DNA of 64,000 nt from Podarcis raffonei (GCF_027172205.1 NC_070614.1:44507001-44571000); one strand, 5' to 3'; positions 33,601-44,000 are shown, counted from the first letter of the stretch. The notes: generated by a model not told the origin, from the letters alone. A program made the numbers and translations.

Positions 33601-35267
33601 ATTTAACATTTCTGGCCCTCCTATTTACTGATAGATCACCTGATGTTAGATGAATCCCTGAAACATTTTCTAAATATCCACCTCTTTGTGTCTCTTTGGA
33701 TAGGTGCCACCCCTTTCATTATGTAATGCCAACTGTCTTCCTGGTTATGAGAAGAAAAAGAAGGAGGGCAAGAAGTTCTGTTGTTATGCTTGTGATCCAT
33801 GTCCTCATGGGATGTTCTCAAATGAGAAGGGTGAGAGATGCCACATTAGCATATACAAGTTATTTCTAGGTTGTATAACATGACTATATGCATAATGTAA
33901 AGATTTTCCAACATTATTGCATGTAACGCTTTATAAAGTTTAATGCATTCTCCTATTGCTAGTGGATCACTTCTCTGCTGCCAAATTTTAATAACATATT
34001 TTAACGTTATAAACTGTGAGTGTGGGTCCTCCCGGTCTGTTTTGATGCAACAAGATAAAAAATTTGTACTGTCCTGGAAGACACTAAAGCTTTGGAGAAG
34101 GGAGGCTCTATTAGAAGTGGTGGTCTTTTCTCTAAGAACGAGGCACTTTGTGGACTTAAATCTTCTTCTTCCTCTCCTTCACATTTTATGGGTTGTACAC
34201 ATTTTAATAATGCATTTTATTGTTATTAACCACTACTGTAGCTCCACCCCAAGTCTGTTTTGATGCGACAAGACATAAAGTTAGTACATGGTAAGGGGAA
34301 TTTAAAAAAACCCACTCTTCAGCATATACTGGATTGTTTCCAATTGTCATGCAACCTTTTTTCAGGGTTGGAAACCTGTGCCAGATGTCCTCCGCATCAA
34401 TATCCAAATGCAGAGCAGAATGAGTGCATTCCCAAGAAACCAAACCTCCTAGGCTTTGGTGAAACTTTGGCCATGGTTTCAACTTTCTCTGCGCTTTTAT
34501 TATCTCTGATCACTGCTATGGTACTTGGCATTTTCATTAAGCACCGGAACACTGCCATCGTCAAAGCCAATAACAGAAGCCTCACTTACATTCTCCTCAT
34601 CTCCCTCCTCTTGTGTTTCCTCTGCTCCTTGATGTTCATTGGAATGCCTAATAAGGCAACCTGCCCACTCCGACAAACGGCTTTTGGCATTGTCTTCTCT
34701 GTGGCCCTCTCCAGCATCTTGGCCAAGACTATTTCAGTGGTTTTGGCATTCATGGCTACCAAGCCAGATTCCACAATCAGGAAGTGGGTAGGCAAAAAAC
34801 TGGCTTACTCCATTGTCCTTTCCTGCTCTGTGATTCAAGTAGGAATCTGTGCCTTCTGGCTGGCAACCTCTGCCCCATTCCCAGATGTGGACATGCACTC
34901 AAGCAGTGAAGAAATTATATTCTTATGTAATGAAGGGTCAGTTCTCATGTTCTATGGTGTTTTGGGCTACATGGGGTTCCTGGCCATTATCAGCTTCACT
35001 GTGGCCTTCTTAGCCAGGAAGTTGCCAGACAGCTTCAATGAAGCCAAGTTCATCACCTTCAGCATGCTGGTCTTCTGCAGTGTTTGGTTCTCCTTTATTC
35101 CTACGTATTTGAGCACCAGAGGAAAATACATGGTGGCTGTGGAGATCTTCTCCATCTTGGCTTCCAGTGCTGGGCTGCTGGGTTGCATCTTTTCCCCTAA
35201 ATGCTACATTATTGTGGTGAGGCCTGAGCTGAATAACAGAGAGCAGCTGATACGGAGGAAGATGTAA
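18444..35267 (+). CDS. V2R gene C, complete (six exons, 886 aa)
   Basis: Vomeronasal type-2 receptor. Join: 18444-18661, 20310-20601, 21590-22483, 25017-25244, 33704-33830, 34366-35267. The frame is open, with GT-AG borders and phases 2,0,0,0,1. The upstream ATG used in B, D and E is lost (GAGAG runs straight into TAGAAGG), so translation should start at 18444 or 18450, giving a shorter but still hydrophobic signal peptide ([11 protein letters not shown]). Residues about 25-530 form the Venus-flytrap domain, about 545-610 the cysteine-rich linker, and the rest the seven-helix bundle ending [11 protein letters not shown]. The first intracellular loop reads [13 protein letters not shown]. Intron 4 is 8.5 kb because a full-length L1 and a Copia fossil landed in it; whether splicing across it remains efficient is unknown. 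Vmn2r26-like by family resemblance. Confidence 0.92.
18662..20309. other. Gene C intron 1
   Basis: Closely matches intron 1 of gene E over its whole length and less well that of D. No transposon recognised. Open frames here are short and not conserved as protein. Confidence 0.6.
20310..20601 (+). CDS. Gene C exon 2
   Basis: [20 protein letters not shown] to GIYKIPQ; acceptor TTTGTAG, donor GTAC. Ligand domain lobe 1. Confidence 0.93.
20602..21589. other. Gene C intron 2
   Basis: No repeat recognised. Matches intron 2 of D and E, which differ by a CORE-SINE in D and deletions in E. Confidence 0.6.
21590..22483 (+). CDS. Gene C exon 3
   Basis: 298 codons from [16 protein letters not shown] to EPWQ. 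Acceptor TTCTCAG, donor GTAGC. Core of the ligand domain, with [20 protein letters not shown] near the end. Confidence 0.95.
22618..22672 (+). repeat. CR1-like 3' end
   Basis: GTGATCCCTTCCAACTCTAT followed by GATCCTATGATTCT; the same relic occurs at 42170-42225 and 56488-56545. Confidence 0.5.
22713..24135 (-). mobile_element. L1-clade LINE, 5'-truncated, antisense
   Basis: The minus strand encodes the decayed C-terminal part of an L1 ORF2 ([20 protein letters not shown]). On the + strand the tail begins with a T/A-rich run and CTTTTTATTGGG. Flanking AGCAA(AGATT)-type repeats mark a target-site duplication, clearer in gene D. The orthologous insert in gene D shows that it predates the C/D split; gene E has the empty site. 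Confidence 0.8.
25017..25244 (+). CDS. Gene C exon 4
   Basis: 76 codons from [18 protein letters not shown] to IQWHRAFTQ; acceptor CACCTAG, donor GTAAGG. Confidence 0.93.
25270..26510 (-). mobile_element. Ty1/Copia-like LTR retrotransposon fossil (gag part)
   Basis: On the minus strand, two stretches resemble Copia-type gag: one begins with [20 protein letters not shown] and continues to [11 protein letters not shown]; the next runs through [15 protein letters not shown] to a zinc-knuckle-like segment and a glutamine/serine-rich tail. The limits come from comparison with intron 4 of D, which lacks the insert. It is broken (at least two interruptions) and only gag is present, with no pol and no paired LTRs seen. 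It is old, but younger than the C/D duplication. Confidence 0.7.
26820..27690. repeat. GC-rich segment shared by intron 4 of C, D and E
   Basis: About 850 bp repeated at 46420-47290 and 57815-58613. On the minus strand one part starts TGTCATGGGCCAGGAGTCGG near 27410 and looks like an LTR with leader, but no coding similarity or terminal duplication settles this. Ends in GGCAGGCA-type repeats. An old insertion predating the split of C, D and E. Confidence 0.45.
28193..29248 (+). CDS. L1 ORF1 protein (RNA-binding, 351 aa)
   Basis: Nucleic-acid chaperone of the L1 ribonucleoprotein. Start at the ATG giving [11 protein letters not shown]. Residues about 50-135 are heptad-rich and Lys/Glu/Ala-rich, fitting a trimerising coiled coil ([17 protein letters not shown]). 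Residues about 150-250 resemble the L1 RNA-recognition domain ([36 protein letters not shown]). The rest resembles the C-terminal domain ([15 protein letters not shown]) plus an acidic/proline tail. No interruption. It ends 7 bp before ORF2. Assignment rests on position and layout as well as sequence. Confidence 0.88.
   Translation: MADGKQKENSQETTLRSGRQYKADLSMQRRASVSGASGTAAVTKVKVKTMSSEEAFAKALGKINDSLEELKKQGAETNKKIEEISGKIDLNTKSITDLGNKVNSNAEAIGKLLEDSSTTRKIAEEAKEIATAAEEKFPPVYRKLDEYELALSMQDMQRKEKNLRIRLVPEKEGDNLVDYLTKEFSDFWKQELKEEEFKIESAFRLGIRQRKNRPRDCLITLRSKEERDKILNLHYQTTLRIEDFYIEIFKDIPKSILDARGPYKDLVTLLKRNYILFRWEFPQGLSFKYKGKKRRIKTVSDKDKFLGEHEEDLQKETYPGEGHPSSKGSLDTDIEPPTKDEQQLGAVGGSK
29256..32993 (+). 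CDS. L1 ORF2 protein (endonuclease-reverse transcriptase, 1245 aa)
   Basis: Drives target-primed reverse transcription. The N-terminal apurinic-type endonuclease has WNCNGLNN (8-15), CLQETH with the metal-binding Glu at 38, YAPN (108-111), GDMN (137-140) and SDHNAV (225-230). The reverse transcriptase has [10 protein letters not shown] (466-475), LIPKTE and NYRPISLLN (510-531), [17 protein letters not shown] (593-600), [13 protein letters not shown] and the active-site FADD (694-697). A C-terminal Cys/His motif ([13 protein letters not shown]) lies near 1111-1125. All key residues are present and the frame is open from end to end, so the enzyme may be functional. Confidence 0.96.
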   Translation: MALQLLTWNCNGLNNPRKRKNIFHALKKDQLDLICLQETHVTRAHRKLLINKRLGQEFISSDRVKKRGVVIYAKENLQPKQIFKDDQGRYLAIEIQFQGEKFLTVGIYAPNEGKAEFFKKLHETLMDYMDYKLIMMGDMNGVVSTNMDKAQRQVVTKDGRLPKTFFEMTDNMDLIDIWRTKHPLEREGTFFSEAKMTWTRIDQIWVTSSMASNIKKVEICPKTLSDHNAVKMVMKQTTTGSFRWRMNDTLFRDEEICKKAQKTLKDYFEINLRTKVEKRIVWDASKAVMRGFLIQQNTLKKRKQNERKEKILEKIKEGERKLRLKPKSQEILREIKLYQTQYMELMNQEIEWKIKQMRQKTFESADKCGKLLAWQIKKRQKLNTVTNLEVEGKNICNPVEIRNCFQSYFRQLYTQGPQKETDIQQFLEKNGLKKISQESKTILNQEISAQEIEDAIQNMTLGKSPGPDGLTSKYYKVLKEGLIQPLKEVCNEIIEGRRAPDTWREAYITLIPKTETEKTQLKNYRPISLLNVDYKIFADVLAKRLKRVLMEEIHGDQAGFLPKRHLSDNVRNIIDILEKLEVNINTKAVLIFVDAEKAFDNISWSFMLKNLRGMGVGQGFENGIGAIYSEQKAKLIVNNVVTEEFKIEKGTRQGCPISPLLFISVLEVLLNMIRKDQLVKGVQVGAKQYKLRAFADDLVLTLQEPEASTKRVLEIIQEFGQMAGFKLNKLKTKVLEKNLTQTEKERFQNETGLTVVKKVKYLGVNMTAKNVNLFKDNYEKTWTEVKKDLEIWSNLKLSLLGRIAVIKMNVLPRMLFLFQALQIMDKMDCFKKWQKDISKFVWQGKKPRIKFKILTDSKERGGFALPDFKLYYEAAAFCWLKDWLLLENTDILDLEGFNNIFGWHAYLWYDKVKAHKSFKNHIVRKALLNVWVRYKDLLENKTPRWLSPMEAKAVKKLNMESKWPRYWEILEKEGDKLRLQSFEKLKGKVRDWLHYHQINEVFKLDSKIGFQVEKSKLETELLESSTKNLSKMYNLLLKWNTQDEMVKSTMIKWAQDIGHNILFADWEKLWTTGMKFTACNALRENIMKMIYRWYITPVKLAKIYHLPDNKCWKCKEKEGTFFHLWWTCPKIKAFWEMIYNELKKVFKYTFPKKPEAFLLGIVGQGVLKTDITFFMYATTAARILIAKYWKTQDLPTLEEWQMKVMDYMGLAEMTSRIRNQGKEAAEEEWKKFKDYLKKYYKINDS
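33704..33830 (+). CDS. Gene C exon 5 (cysteine-rich linker)
   Basis: 42 codons from [17 protein letters not shown] to GMFSNEK plus one base. Acceptor GGATAG, donor GTGAG. Confidence 0.93.
33831..34365. other. Gene C intron 5
   Basis: Contains two diverged copies of one segment (about 33975-34075 and 34195-34290), each ending around GTCTGTTTTGATGC. The site that carries a MITE in D and E is empty here (near 34065). Confidence 0.6.
34366..35267 (+). CDS. Gene C exon 6 (seven-transmembrane domain)
   Basis: Acceptor TTTTTTCAG ends at 34365; stop TAA at 35265-35267. [15 protein letters not shown], seven helices, tail [15 protein letters not shown]. Confidence 0.95.
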
Positions 35268-36049
35268 ATAACAGAATAGTTTGTCATTTCTGTATTTAGA
35301 CTATATATACATTGGGCAGCTTGCGTCATCACACCTCAAGGAAGCCAATCAAGAAATGCCACTGTGCTAATTACCAAACCAACCATCCCCCTACATGTAC
35401 TGATTATTTTAAGAAATGAATGGAAAGTGACAATTTCATGGTGACAGTAGTTCTCTTAAATAATGGATCATGTTTTATGTGATTCATTTTTAAGCCCCTA
35501 CATTTATTTATGTATGTATTCATTTGTGTTGTTCATAATATAATGAAGCAGAACATTTAAAAGTGCTCCAAACCGGAAATCACAAGGGCACTCCACTAGA
35601 AATTCTAGGCACAAAAAGACACCAATTTCAGAACTCCCAGGATAAACTTGGATTTCTACACTTCTGGAATCTCATACCTCAGTTGACACGGGGCTTTGAA
35701 GGGAGATAGGAAGTGATTCACCCTGCCATACGTAGAAACTGCTCTAGACTCAGAAGTCTCTAATACTTGAAATACCCCTGGCAGATCAATATCACCCTAG
35801 AGATGGAGCCTTTTTCTACTCCCCACTCTTATTTGCACCAGGGATAGTCAATCTGTGGCCCTCCAGATGTTGCTAAATGGCAGCTCCCACAAACTCACAA
35901 CAAACCACTATTATAAAGAATGATGGAAGCTGGAGTCCTGAAACATCTGGATGGCATAACAGTGCCTCTTACTACCTTACACTGATGGGCCACCCTGACA
36001 GTTTTCTGAAGTATTGTTTCCTACCAGAGTATGAGAGAGATGTCTTGAA

Positions 36050-36515
36050 CCTGTGCCATGGCATCCTGGGGTGCCTTAAATGATGGACAGGGGTGCAGCG
36101 GACAACACTGGCCTCTGTCCCTCTTTCCTTCGCTCCCTCCTCTGATGCCCTCTTGTGACTCGGCCTCCCTTAGGCTTGTACAGCCTTGGCTTTAAGCTCC
36201 CCAGGTGAATAGTGCCTTGGGCGCTGGCCAGGGGGTGCTTCCAAGGTCCCTGTGGAACAGTGTTAGGGGGAAGGAGGTAGGGGGCAGCTCCGACCAGGAA
36301 CGGCGGCAGCAGCTGCCCGGAGGTCTCCCAAGGAGACGTGAGAGAAGAGGAGGCTGAGGGAACATGCTATGAGGGAGGGTGTTTGAAAAAGTGTGGGAGG
36401 CTGCCAGCTCTGCATGGCAAGGGGTGACATAACTGGGCTCCTGAGCCCCACAGGGGTGCTGCAGAAAGAATGTAGTTGGTCAAGGGTGCCGTGGACTCAA
36501 AAAGGTTGAAAACCT
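36050..36515. mobile_element. Possible hAT-like DNA transposon
   Basis: A GC-rich stretch whose right end, GACTCAAAAAGGTTGAAAAC, looks like a hAT terminus; the left end is only loosely its inverse. No coding capacity. The solo LTR sits at its right edge. Confidence 0.3.
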
Positions 36516-36520
36516 CTGTC

Positions 36521-36996
36521 TGTCAGGCTTTCATGAAAAGCCCTTCCATCTGTGTCTCAATGCTGTAATCAGAAATAGGCACGGCTTGACAGTAATCAAC
36601 TTTATTGCTCAGTAAGCAAGGAAATATCACACTGCACTTCCATCAGCAAAGCAGGTCAGTTTCAGAAGTTAAATTCCTTTCCCTCTCATCCCCTATTAAT
36701 ACCTCTATTCTTAATTGTTCCAGGCTTTTCTCAACTCTTTCATCTTGTGCAGAGAATGGGGAAGGGGAATGGGAAGGAGACAAATCAATTCTGTATGGCA
36801 GAGCAGAAGACACAACCCCTATTCCTTCTCTATCACCTCCGTGGCTACCTCAAGCCTCTCCCTTTCATCTTCACTCTCTGCTGATGATTCTTCTCTGTCC
36901 CACCAGTTTGAACCTGGTTCAAAGTCTCCTTCCCCCTCAGGTGCCTCCTGGGTCACTGGCTGCCACTACTCTTTCTCGTCCAGCCAGGCCCTGACA
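36521..36996 (-). mobile_element. Solo LTR (retrovirus/Ty3-type fossil)
   Basis: 476 bp with TG...CA ends (TGTCAGGC left, CCCTGACA right) and a 5-bp target duplication CTGTC at 36516-36520 and 36997-37001. An AATAAA on the minus strand sets its direction. No internal region is left, so it is a solo LTR formed by recombination. Family beyond this is not resolved. Confidence 0.75.
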
Positions 36997-37324
36997 CTGT
37001 CTTAGATGTTCCCAAGCATGTCACTCTGCTTCAAACGGTATATACATGTTCTTTCAAAAGTAGCTGGACTGTATTATCCAGGGTCTCTATATCCTGATAT
37101 GGTTTGGACCATTTCCATCATTGTTTCCAAGATCTAGCAAATGGAATCAATGTTACATATGTCAGAGAGTGTCAGGGCCAATAGCAGTAAGAAATTAGAC
37201 AAATGGGGAAAGGATGCAGTTGGCTCACCTCTAAATACATTTTGATAGAGGAGTTTTTAGGGAGAAGATGGATGCCTGCCTACAGGTGGGGTGTTTTTAT
37301 TTTTCTTGGTTTGGTTGTAGTTCT

Positions 37325-37395
37325 GGATGTCCTACATTAGCAAGCAATTGCTCAGGATGACCTTGGAAATCCCTTCCTAACCTTTGATTCTGCGA
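37325..37395 (+). repeat. CR1-like 3' end
   Basis: Same relic as at 5925-6035, upstream of gene D (CCTACATTAGCAAGCAATTG, then GATTCTGCGATGTG). Confidence 0.4.
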
Positions 37396-37818
37396 TGTGA
37401 CAAATATGTTTACTTCGGCAGTTCTACTGATGATGCACCAAAGAGTCAAAAAACATTGCACAAAAAGTTATCTGACCTGTAATTATTAAAATTACTATAA
37501 TCAATTCACCTGCAAAGCAACAGAAGGCATAATGACAAAAATCAAAAATTAATTCTGAAATGATTAAAAGCACACTGGTGTTCCATAGAGCGTTAAGGTA
37601 ATGGAGGAGAGGTGAGGCCAGCTTTTGCTTTTCATTGTATTGGTTAGATTTCAAATCATAACATTCAATGATTTTTTTGTGGCAGTGCTGAAGTTAATGA
37701 GAAGATTGATACCTGCCTCTTTAAGTACAGAATTGGCAGAATCAGCTGTCACCAAATACATCCTGTTCAAGTCAGACTGATGATAGTAACAATATTGTAG
37801 ATAGGTAAAGGAGAGTCC

Positions 37819-38057
37819 ATGTGCAGAAGGATATTTGTGGTGAGGATGTTGTTGCTGCTGCTTCTCTTGCTGTTTCCCAATATGGTGCCCCAAGTGCATA
37901 CTGTTGTTTGCCGCAGAAAAAATCCTGTGCATATTCTACCTGAATGGTATGAACAAGGTGACCTTACCATTGGCGCGATAGTGTCCCATTTCCATTGCAT
38001 ATTCCCCAGCATTTCCTTCCATAAACACCCATCTCAGTTCTTTATTGACAACCCAAG
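37819..38057 (+). CDS. Gene D exon 1
   Basis: [20 protein letters not shown], then [16 protein letters not shown]. The usual HEWY is PEWY here. Donor GTAAGT after 38057. Confidence 0.9.
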
Positions 38058-41000
38058 GTAAGTAAATGGCTCTTAAATAATTTAATTTATTCTTTCTACA
38101 TTTATATCTGACTATAAAGCACTTGGTTCACTTTGAAAGCCAAAGTAAGATTAAACCCAATAGTAAGATTTTATAAGACTATTCTACTCTTAGTTTAGAG
38201 CAGTACTCTGAAAGAGGGGATACACCATAACCTGCTCCAAGATACATGGGATCTCTCCATCCTCCAATGAATCATCAATCACTCGCTAGACCTCCCCAGT
38301 CACAGGGGCAGCCTTAGGGTTCTGTGAGAAGTGGCCATGCATTGGGCCCAGAGCCATGGAAGTGCTGTCTCAAAACCTGGTAAGCAAGACGCTAGGCTTT
38401 GAGAAACAGGCATGGGCTCTGATAAGGTCCTAGAGTCTTCCTCCTTCCTTCCCAAAGCCTAGTTAGCACTTTTCCAGCTTTGGGAACCAGGTGGGAAGCT
38501 CTAGGACTCTACCCGAACCTTGCTTTTCCTTCCATAAGCCAGGCAAGGGATCAATTGCGCAGCTTCATTTTTTCAAGTGCATTCACTACATCCTCCGGCC
38601 ACAATAATTTAGAGTGATCTAGCAAAGATGGAACAGAGGGTGCACTGAATACCATTTGACTGGCTTTAATCATGGTAAAGGTAAAGGGACCCCTGACAGT
38701 TAAGTCCAGTCACGAACGACTCTGGAGTTGCTCATCTCGCTTTACATGCCAAGGGAGCTAGCAGTTGTCCACTTCCTCAGACATTTTTTCCAAGTCATGT
38801 GGCCCCCCAGACACCTAGTTGTGGAGACAATTGTAGTGAAGAAGTAAGCTGTCATCACCACTGCCCGTTCCCTACCACGTACCAGGTGCAGAAATGAAAC
38901 CTCAGCCATGTTTGAGCTGATTCAGTTTCAGATCACTACCACTTGCTTTCTAGCCATTGATTCTCCTGGCCACAGTAATGTAGCATGGCAGACTTGCATT
39001 GGGGACATCTGGGTTCAAATCTCCATTTACTTGGCCAACTACAACCTTGGAGCTTTCCTGAGTATGCAAGGGGAGAGAGGAGAACTGTAAAACCCAGCTT
39101 GAGATGCTTCAGTGAAGGGTGGTATAAAATTGAAGTCATGTCTAAAGCACATTGAAAGCAATCAGGGATAAGCCATAAATGCACTTAGTAATAATAGGAA
39201 GAGAGCCATTTTACAATCTTCACTCCCAAATTGTCACTTGGCATTCTTCATATTCAAAATGGCAGCTGCCAATTCCTTTCTTTTCATTTAATACCAGTTT
39301 ATCTTCCTAGGGACAACAACTGTCAAAGAGGTATAGAAATGATTTCAATAATTGTGCATGTTTCTAGTAATAAAAAGCAACATGGTTAAAAAACCTGAAG
39401 CTTAGTAAGTGAAGATCTCTTCTAAATCTTTGTGTTCAGACAAATAAAAAATCTGACTTAGATGGAGGAGACATCCAAAAATTAACTCTAAAAGAACAAA
39501 GCAATTTCAATATTTACAGGAATATTTAACAGAGGCAGTTAAATCTATCACATCTCGATGTTGTGCACTGTTTTATTCCCCATAAAATAGTAACACACTT
39601 TATTTGTAGGGTGATAAGAAAGTTCTACCAACACATCCTCGCCTTGGTGTTTGCTGTTGATGAGATCAATGGGAATCCCAAGATCTTGCCCAATGTCACT
39701 CTTGGATTCCACATCTATGATTCCTATTCTGATTCAAGGATGACCTACAAAAACACACTGGATCTTCTCTTTAAATCACATCACTTTGTCCCCAACTACA
39801 TATGTGGAATTCAGAAAAAAGTAGTAGGAGTCATTGGGGGACTTAGCTCTGACACCTCCTCAGCCATGGCAGATGTCTTAGGTCTTTACAAGATTCCACA
39901 GGTACAAAAAATAGATATTTCATACCGTAGTTCACTCTACACTCCTTCCATTAGGAAGCTGATGATTCAAAAGTATCAAGTCGAAAAAGGAAAATGGTTG
40001 CAATATATTGATATATTTGTGGGGGTTAGTAAGTGCATAAACCAACTTTTATGAGAGAGGCATGTTCCGAAACATGTGTGTTTAATATATTTAGTAAAGG
40101 ATTGGGCTCACATTATTTCCATCCTGCAAGCATTGTCCTAGATGTCTGAAAAGCACCAATCCCAATTCATGCTGTTGATAATCGCTTGCACAGGCATAAA
40201 TAACTCAGGACAAGAATGGCTCTCTCGCAGCCAGTGTGGTGTAGTGGTTAAGAGCGTTAGATTCGTAATCTGGAGAACCGGGTTCGTATCTCGGCTCCTC
40301 CAAATGCAGCTGCTGGGTGACCTTGGGCTAGTCACACTTCTTTGAAGTCTCTCAGCCCCACTCACCTCGCAGAGTGTTTGTTGTGGGGGAGAAAGGGAAA
40401 GGAGAACATTAGCCACTTTGAGACTCCTTCGGGTAGTGATATAGCAGGATATCAAACCCAAACTCTTCTTCTTCTTCTTCCCTAGGAATCATGAAATTCC
40501 CACCTTGTGGAAGTATGATGTTATTCAGCACTGTCCACTTTAAGAGGCTAATGAAAAGCAATTTTCTTGTTATTTTTCTGGCATTTGGAGATAGAGAAAT
40601 AGTGGTACCAATTTTGTGTTGTTCTACTACATTACTGAACTTCATTTTAGTTGCCTTATTTTCTGCTGGTATTTTACTTACATTTTATAGGATATGGTTT
40701 ATTGTTGATCACAGGAAACCTATAGGAGAACTCCCATATTCAGGAAACCTATAGGAGAACTCCCATGAGAGTTCTTAGGATAAAAACCAGCCAAGTCTTT
40801 TCAAGTGCTTTAAAGGTTATAGACCAAAAGAACATGAACAATAGTTTGTCTCCCTCCATTTCCACAATCAAGTTTTGTTGATTTATCCAGGTAGTATGTT
40901 GAAACGAGCAGGGATAAATGCTCTCCTGACTTTGACACAATCCATGTGATGACTCCACAATAATAGAAATTAATATCTACATAAATAAATGAGCAAGATG

Positions 41001-44000
41001 GTTTGTTTTGTGTGTTTTTCTATGTAAATGGGAGGGTTGGATTTGAAAGATGGAATGCATAGAATTTATAAAAGATAAATGAGTGTGTTGTGAATTCTTG
41101 TTTCCACATGGAAAAGTGGCTTTTTTTCTTTTTCAGATTTCATATGGTTCATTTGAACCGGCCATAAATGATCACATCAAATTCACTTCCTTTTATCGCA
41201 TGGTCCCCAATGAAGATCTTCAGTACAAGGGAATTATCCAGTTACTTCTGCATTTCGGATGGAAATGGATTGGGCTCATCACTCCAGCCAATGAAGCTGG
41301 AGAACAATTCTTGAAGACCATTGAACCAATGCTCTTCAAGAATGAAATCTGTTCAGCATTCACAGAAAGAACAGAATACTATCTGCAATTCAGCGGTAGA
41401 ATATTTGATATAGTGGATCAATCAAAGCTTTTCTTACTAGCTTTCATGAAAAGCAAAGCAAATGCGATTGTTATATATGGAGAAAGTTCGTCTATTATAT
41501 GGCTTACATCTGTTTTTATTGCAATGAATATGATTCAGCTAATTCTTCCTCAATCTGTGAGGAACAAACTTGAAGGGAAAGTATGGATTACAGCAGCCCA
41601 AATAGATTTCATATCAAATATTGTAGGAAAACTGATTGACCCTAATATACAAATGCTCCAAGGTGCTATCTCCATTACAATTCACTCCAAGGAGATTCAA
41701 GACTTCTCAGACTTTCTGCAGGGTGTAAAGCCTTCTGGACAAGATGCATATGGTTTTATCAAGGATTTCTGGCAACAAGCATTTGTTTGTACACTTTCAA
41801 ACACCACTGCAATGGCAGGCATTTTGGGTACATGTACTGGAGAGGAGATGCTGGAGAGCCTCCCTGCACCATTTTTTGAAATGAGCATGACCGGCCACAG
41901 CTACAGTATCTATAATGCTGTCTATGCTCTGGCACATGCCTTACATATTAGGTGCTCATCTGAAGACATCTGCAAAAGGTTAAAAGGCGGAAACAGACTC
42001 TTTCTTCAGAATGTAGAGCCCTGGCAGGTAGTGTTTCCTGTTACAAAGTCTTTACTTTACAACATGTGCAGTGTTTTGCAATCCATTGATGTACAATATG
42101 GGTTGTGATTTTTTTATAATAAATAAAATAATAAATCTTAATACATCAAAATGAACATTAACTTATTTTATTGTGATCCCCTCCAACTGTATAATTATAT
42201 GATCCTATGATTCTAGAAAATATTTGCTTGAACATGCCTTGTCTGACTTCCATCAAAGCAAAGATTTTTTAAAAACATAACTTTTTATTGGGTTTTATAA
42301 ACAAGAATAATGTTATACAAGCTTCTATACCAAGTTTCTTCATTTCTTTTGTATATCACAAAAATAGCGTAATAAATGTGGAGTAATATCTACAACCTAT
42401 GGTTCATTATTAGAGGTCAATGTATAAGTTCTTGGTTCATGAATTGGTTTAAACAAACGGGAAACAAAGGGGATAGAACGGGGGGGGGGTGTTGTTAGGA
42501 AGAAAAGAGGGGGAAAGAGGGGATGGGGGAATGGGTCAGGTGGTTATTCTTCTATTCTTCTACTTAGTGTATGTGTGGGGTTTTGGGTCAGCGTTACTTG
42601 TATGGGTTCTCTGACTATTCACTTGTTATATATGTTTGGTGTTGAGAGAGGTTGGGGTGGCTTAGGGTGTGGTTGTTTGTCTTTGGTTCGCTGAAGTGAG
42701 GCGGGGGTGGTGGTGGGGGGTTATTTTTGAATCAGGCTAGCCAGAATGATTTGTATGCTGTCGGCAGATTCTTGTTATTGTGTTGTCGGGCTGTGTATGT
42801 GATAAAGGGGAACCATTCCGGTGTGAAGGCGTCTTCTTCTATTTGTCCCCTTGTCAGTTTCAGTTTATTGGTTCGTTTTTTTAATAAGGCTGTTTCCCAT
42901 ACTATTTGATACCATTGGTCCATGCTTACTCATGACAGGTCTCTCCAGTGCCTGGCTGCTGAGAGTAGGTGGGTTATCAGCTCTTTAACATGTGAGTGGG
43001 CATTATTATCTTGGAATATGTTTAGTGAGGTCAGTTCTGGGGTGACTTCTAATACTTGCTTAGTTATTTTGCATATTTCTTGTATCATTGCTGTCCAGAA
43101 GGGTTGGCTTTGGGGACATTCCCACCATATATGGAGGTATGTGCCTGTGGAGGTGCATCCTCTTGAGCATCTTGGTGAGTTTCCTGGGTGTATTAGTGCT
43201 AGTTTCCATGGTGTTAGGTACCATCTGTAAATGAGTTTCAGAGTGAGTTCTTTCCTTTTTGCTGATATGGATTTAAAGGGAGGTTTAGACCACATTTTAG
43301 TCCATTGTGTGGGGTTAATCTCAAAACCTATAAGACACTGAGTCCAGTCAGTTGTTAAAAGTGAACCAAAAAAACAAGTTTATTTTACAAACATTAACAA
43401 GTTTATGGTTTCTAAGATAATATTCCTGTCAGTATCTTAACTTTAGTTTCTTTACAGGCTCATACCTCCCTAATACCTCCTGACCGATTATCTCAACTGT
43501 TTGACTGACTTCTTTTAACAAATTCTCTCACTCTCTCCCACCAGACTAGCCCAACCCACAGACTTTTCTTATCTGCCTCTCCAACTCCAGACTGTCTTCT
43601 CCACAACTCTAACTCTCTCTCCAAAAAAAAACCCCAAACACCTCTGTGCTTAAACCTTATACACAGTTAACTCTGCCCCCTAGGTTCCCATTGGTTAGTC
43701 GTTTTACAATTAGTTAACCCTTTCCCTATGAACCCAGTATGATGTCACACACATAGGAGGGCAAACGCCACACAGGGGTATTAGTCGGGATTGGGTTGGG
43801 GACAGTTTACCTACTCTTCTTTCCATGCTTTAAGCATGGTCAGCAAAGATTTTTTTCAGTGGCAGGCTGCCTTTCTTATAGCAGAATATGAATCCTAGGA
43901 ACATTTTGTATATCTTCAACACAGCCCCTCTCATTTCTTATGTCCTGTGTAGAGCACAGTGGTGTGACATGCTGTAGCCAAGAGCTGATGCCCTCCCCTT

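Larger units (their letters stand above)
25245..33703. other. Gene C intron 4
   Basis: 8.5 kb, against 1.7-3.3 kb in the other genes. The extra length is a Copia fossil (about 25270-26510) and a full L1 (27978-33280). It also holds the 26820-27690 segment shared with D and E. Outside these, no element was recognised at 27690-27960 or 33296-33703. Confidence 0.7.
35268..37818. other. Intergenic C-D
   Basis: After about 50 bp shared with D and E, the flank switches to the A-B type (35340-36010). Then come a hAT-like stretch, a solo LTR and the conserved V2R 5' flank (from about 37430). A CR1-like end lies at 37325-37395. No other gene seen. Confidence 0.6.

Noticed and set aside
36605-36994. 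129-codon frame between C and D
   Set aside because: It lies within the solo LTR and has no recognisable protein features.
40230-40310. tRNA-like sequence in gene D intron 2
   Set aside because: It continues into the CORE-SINE core and L2-type tail, and recurs at 51087.
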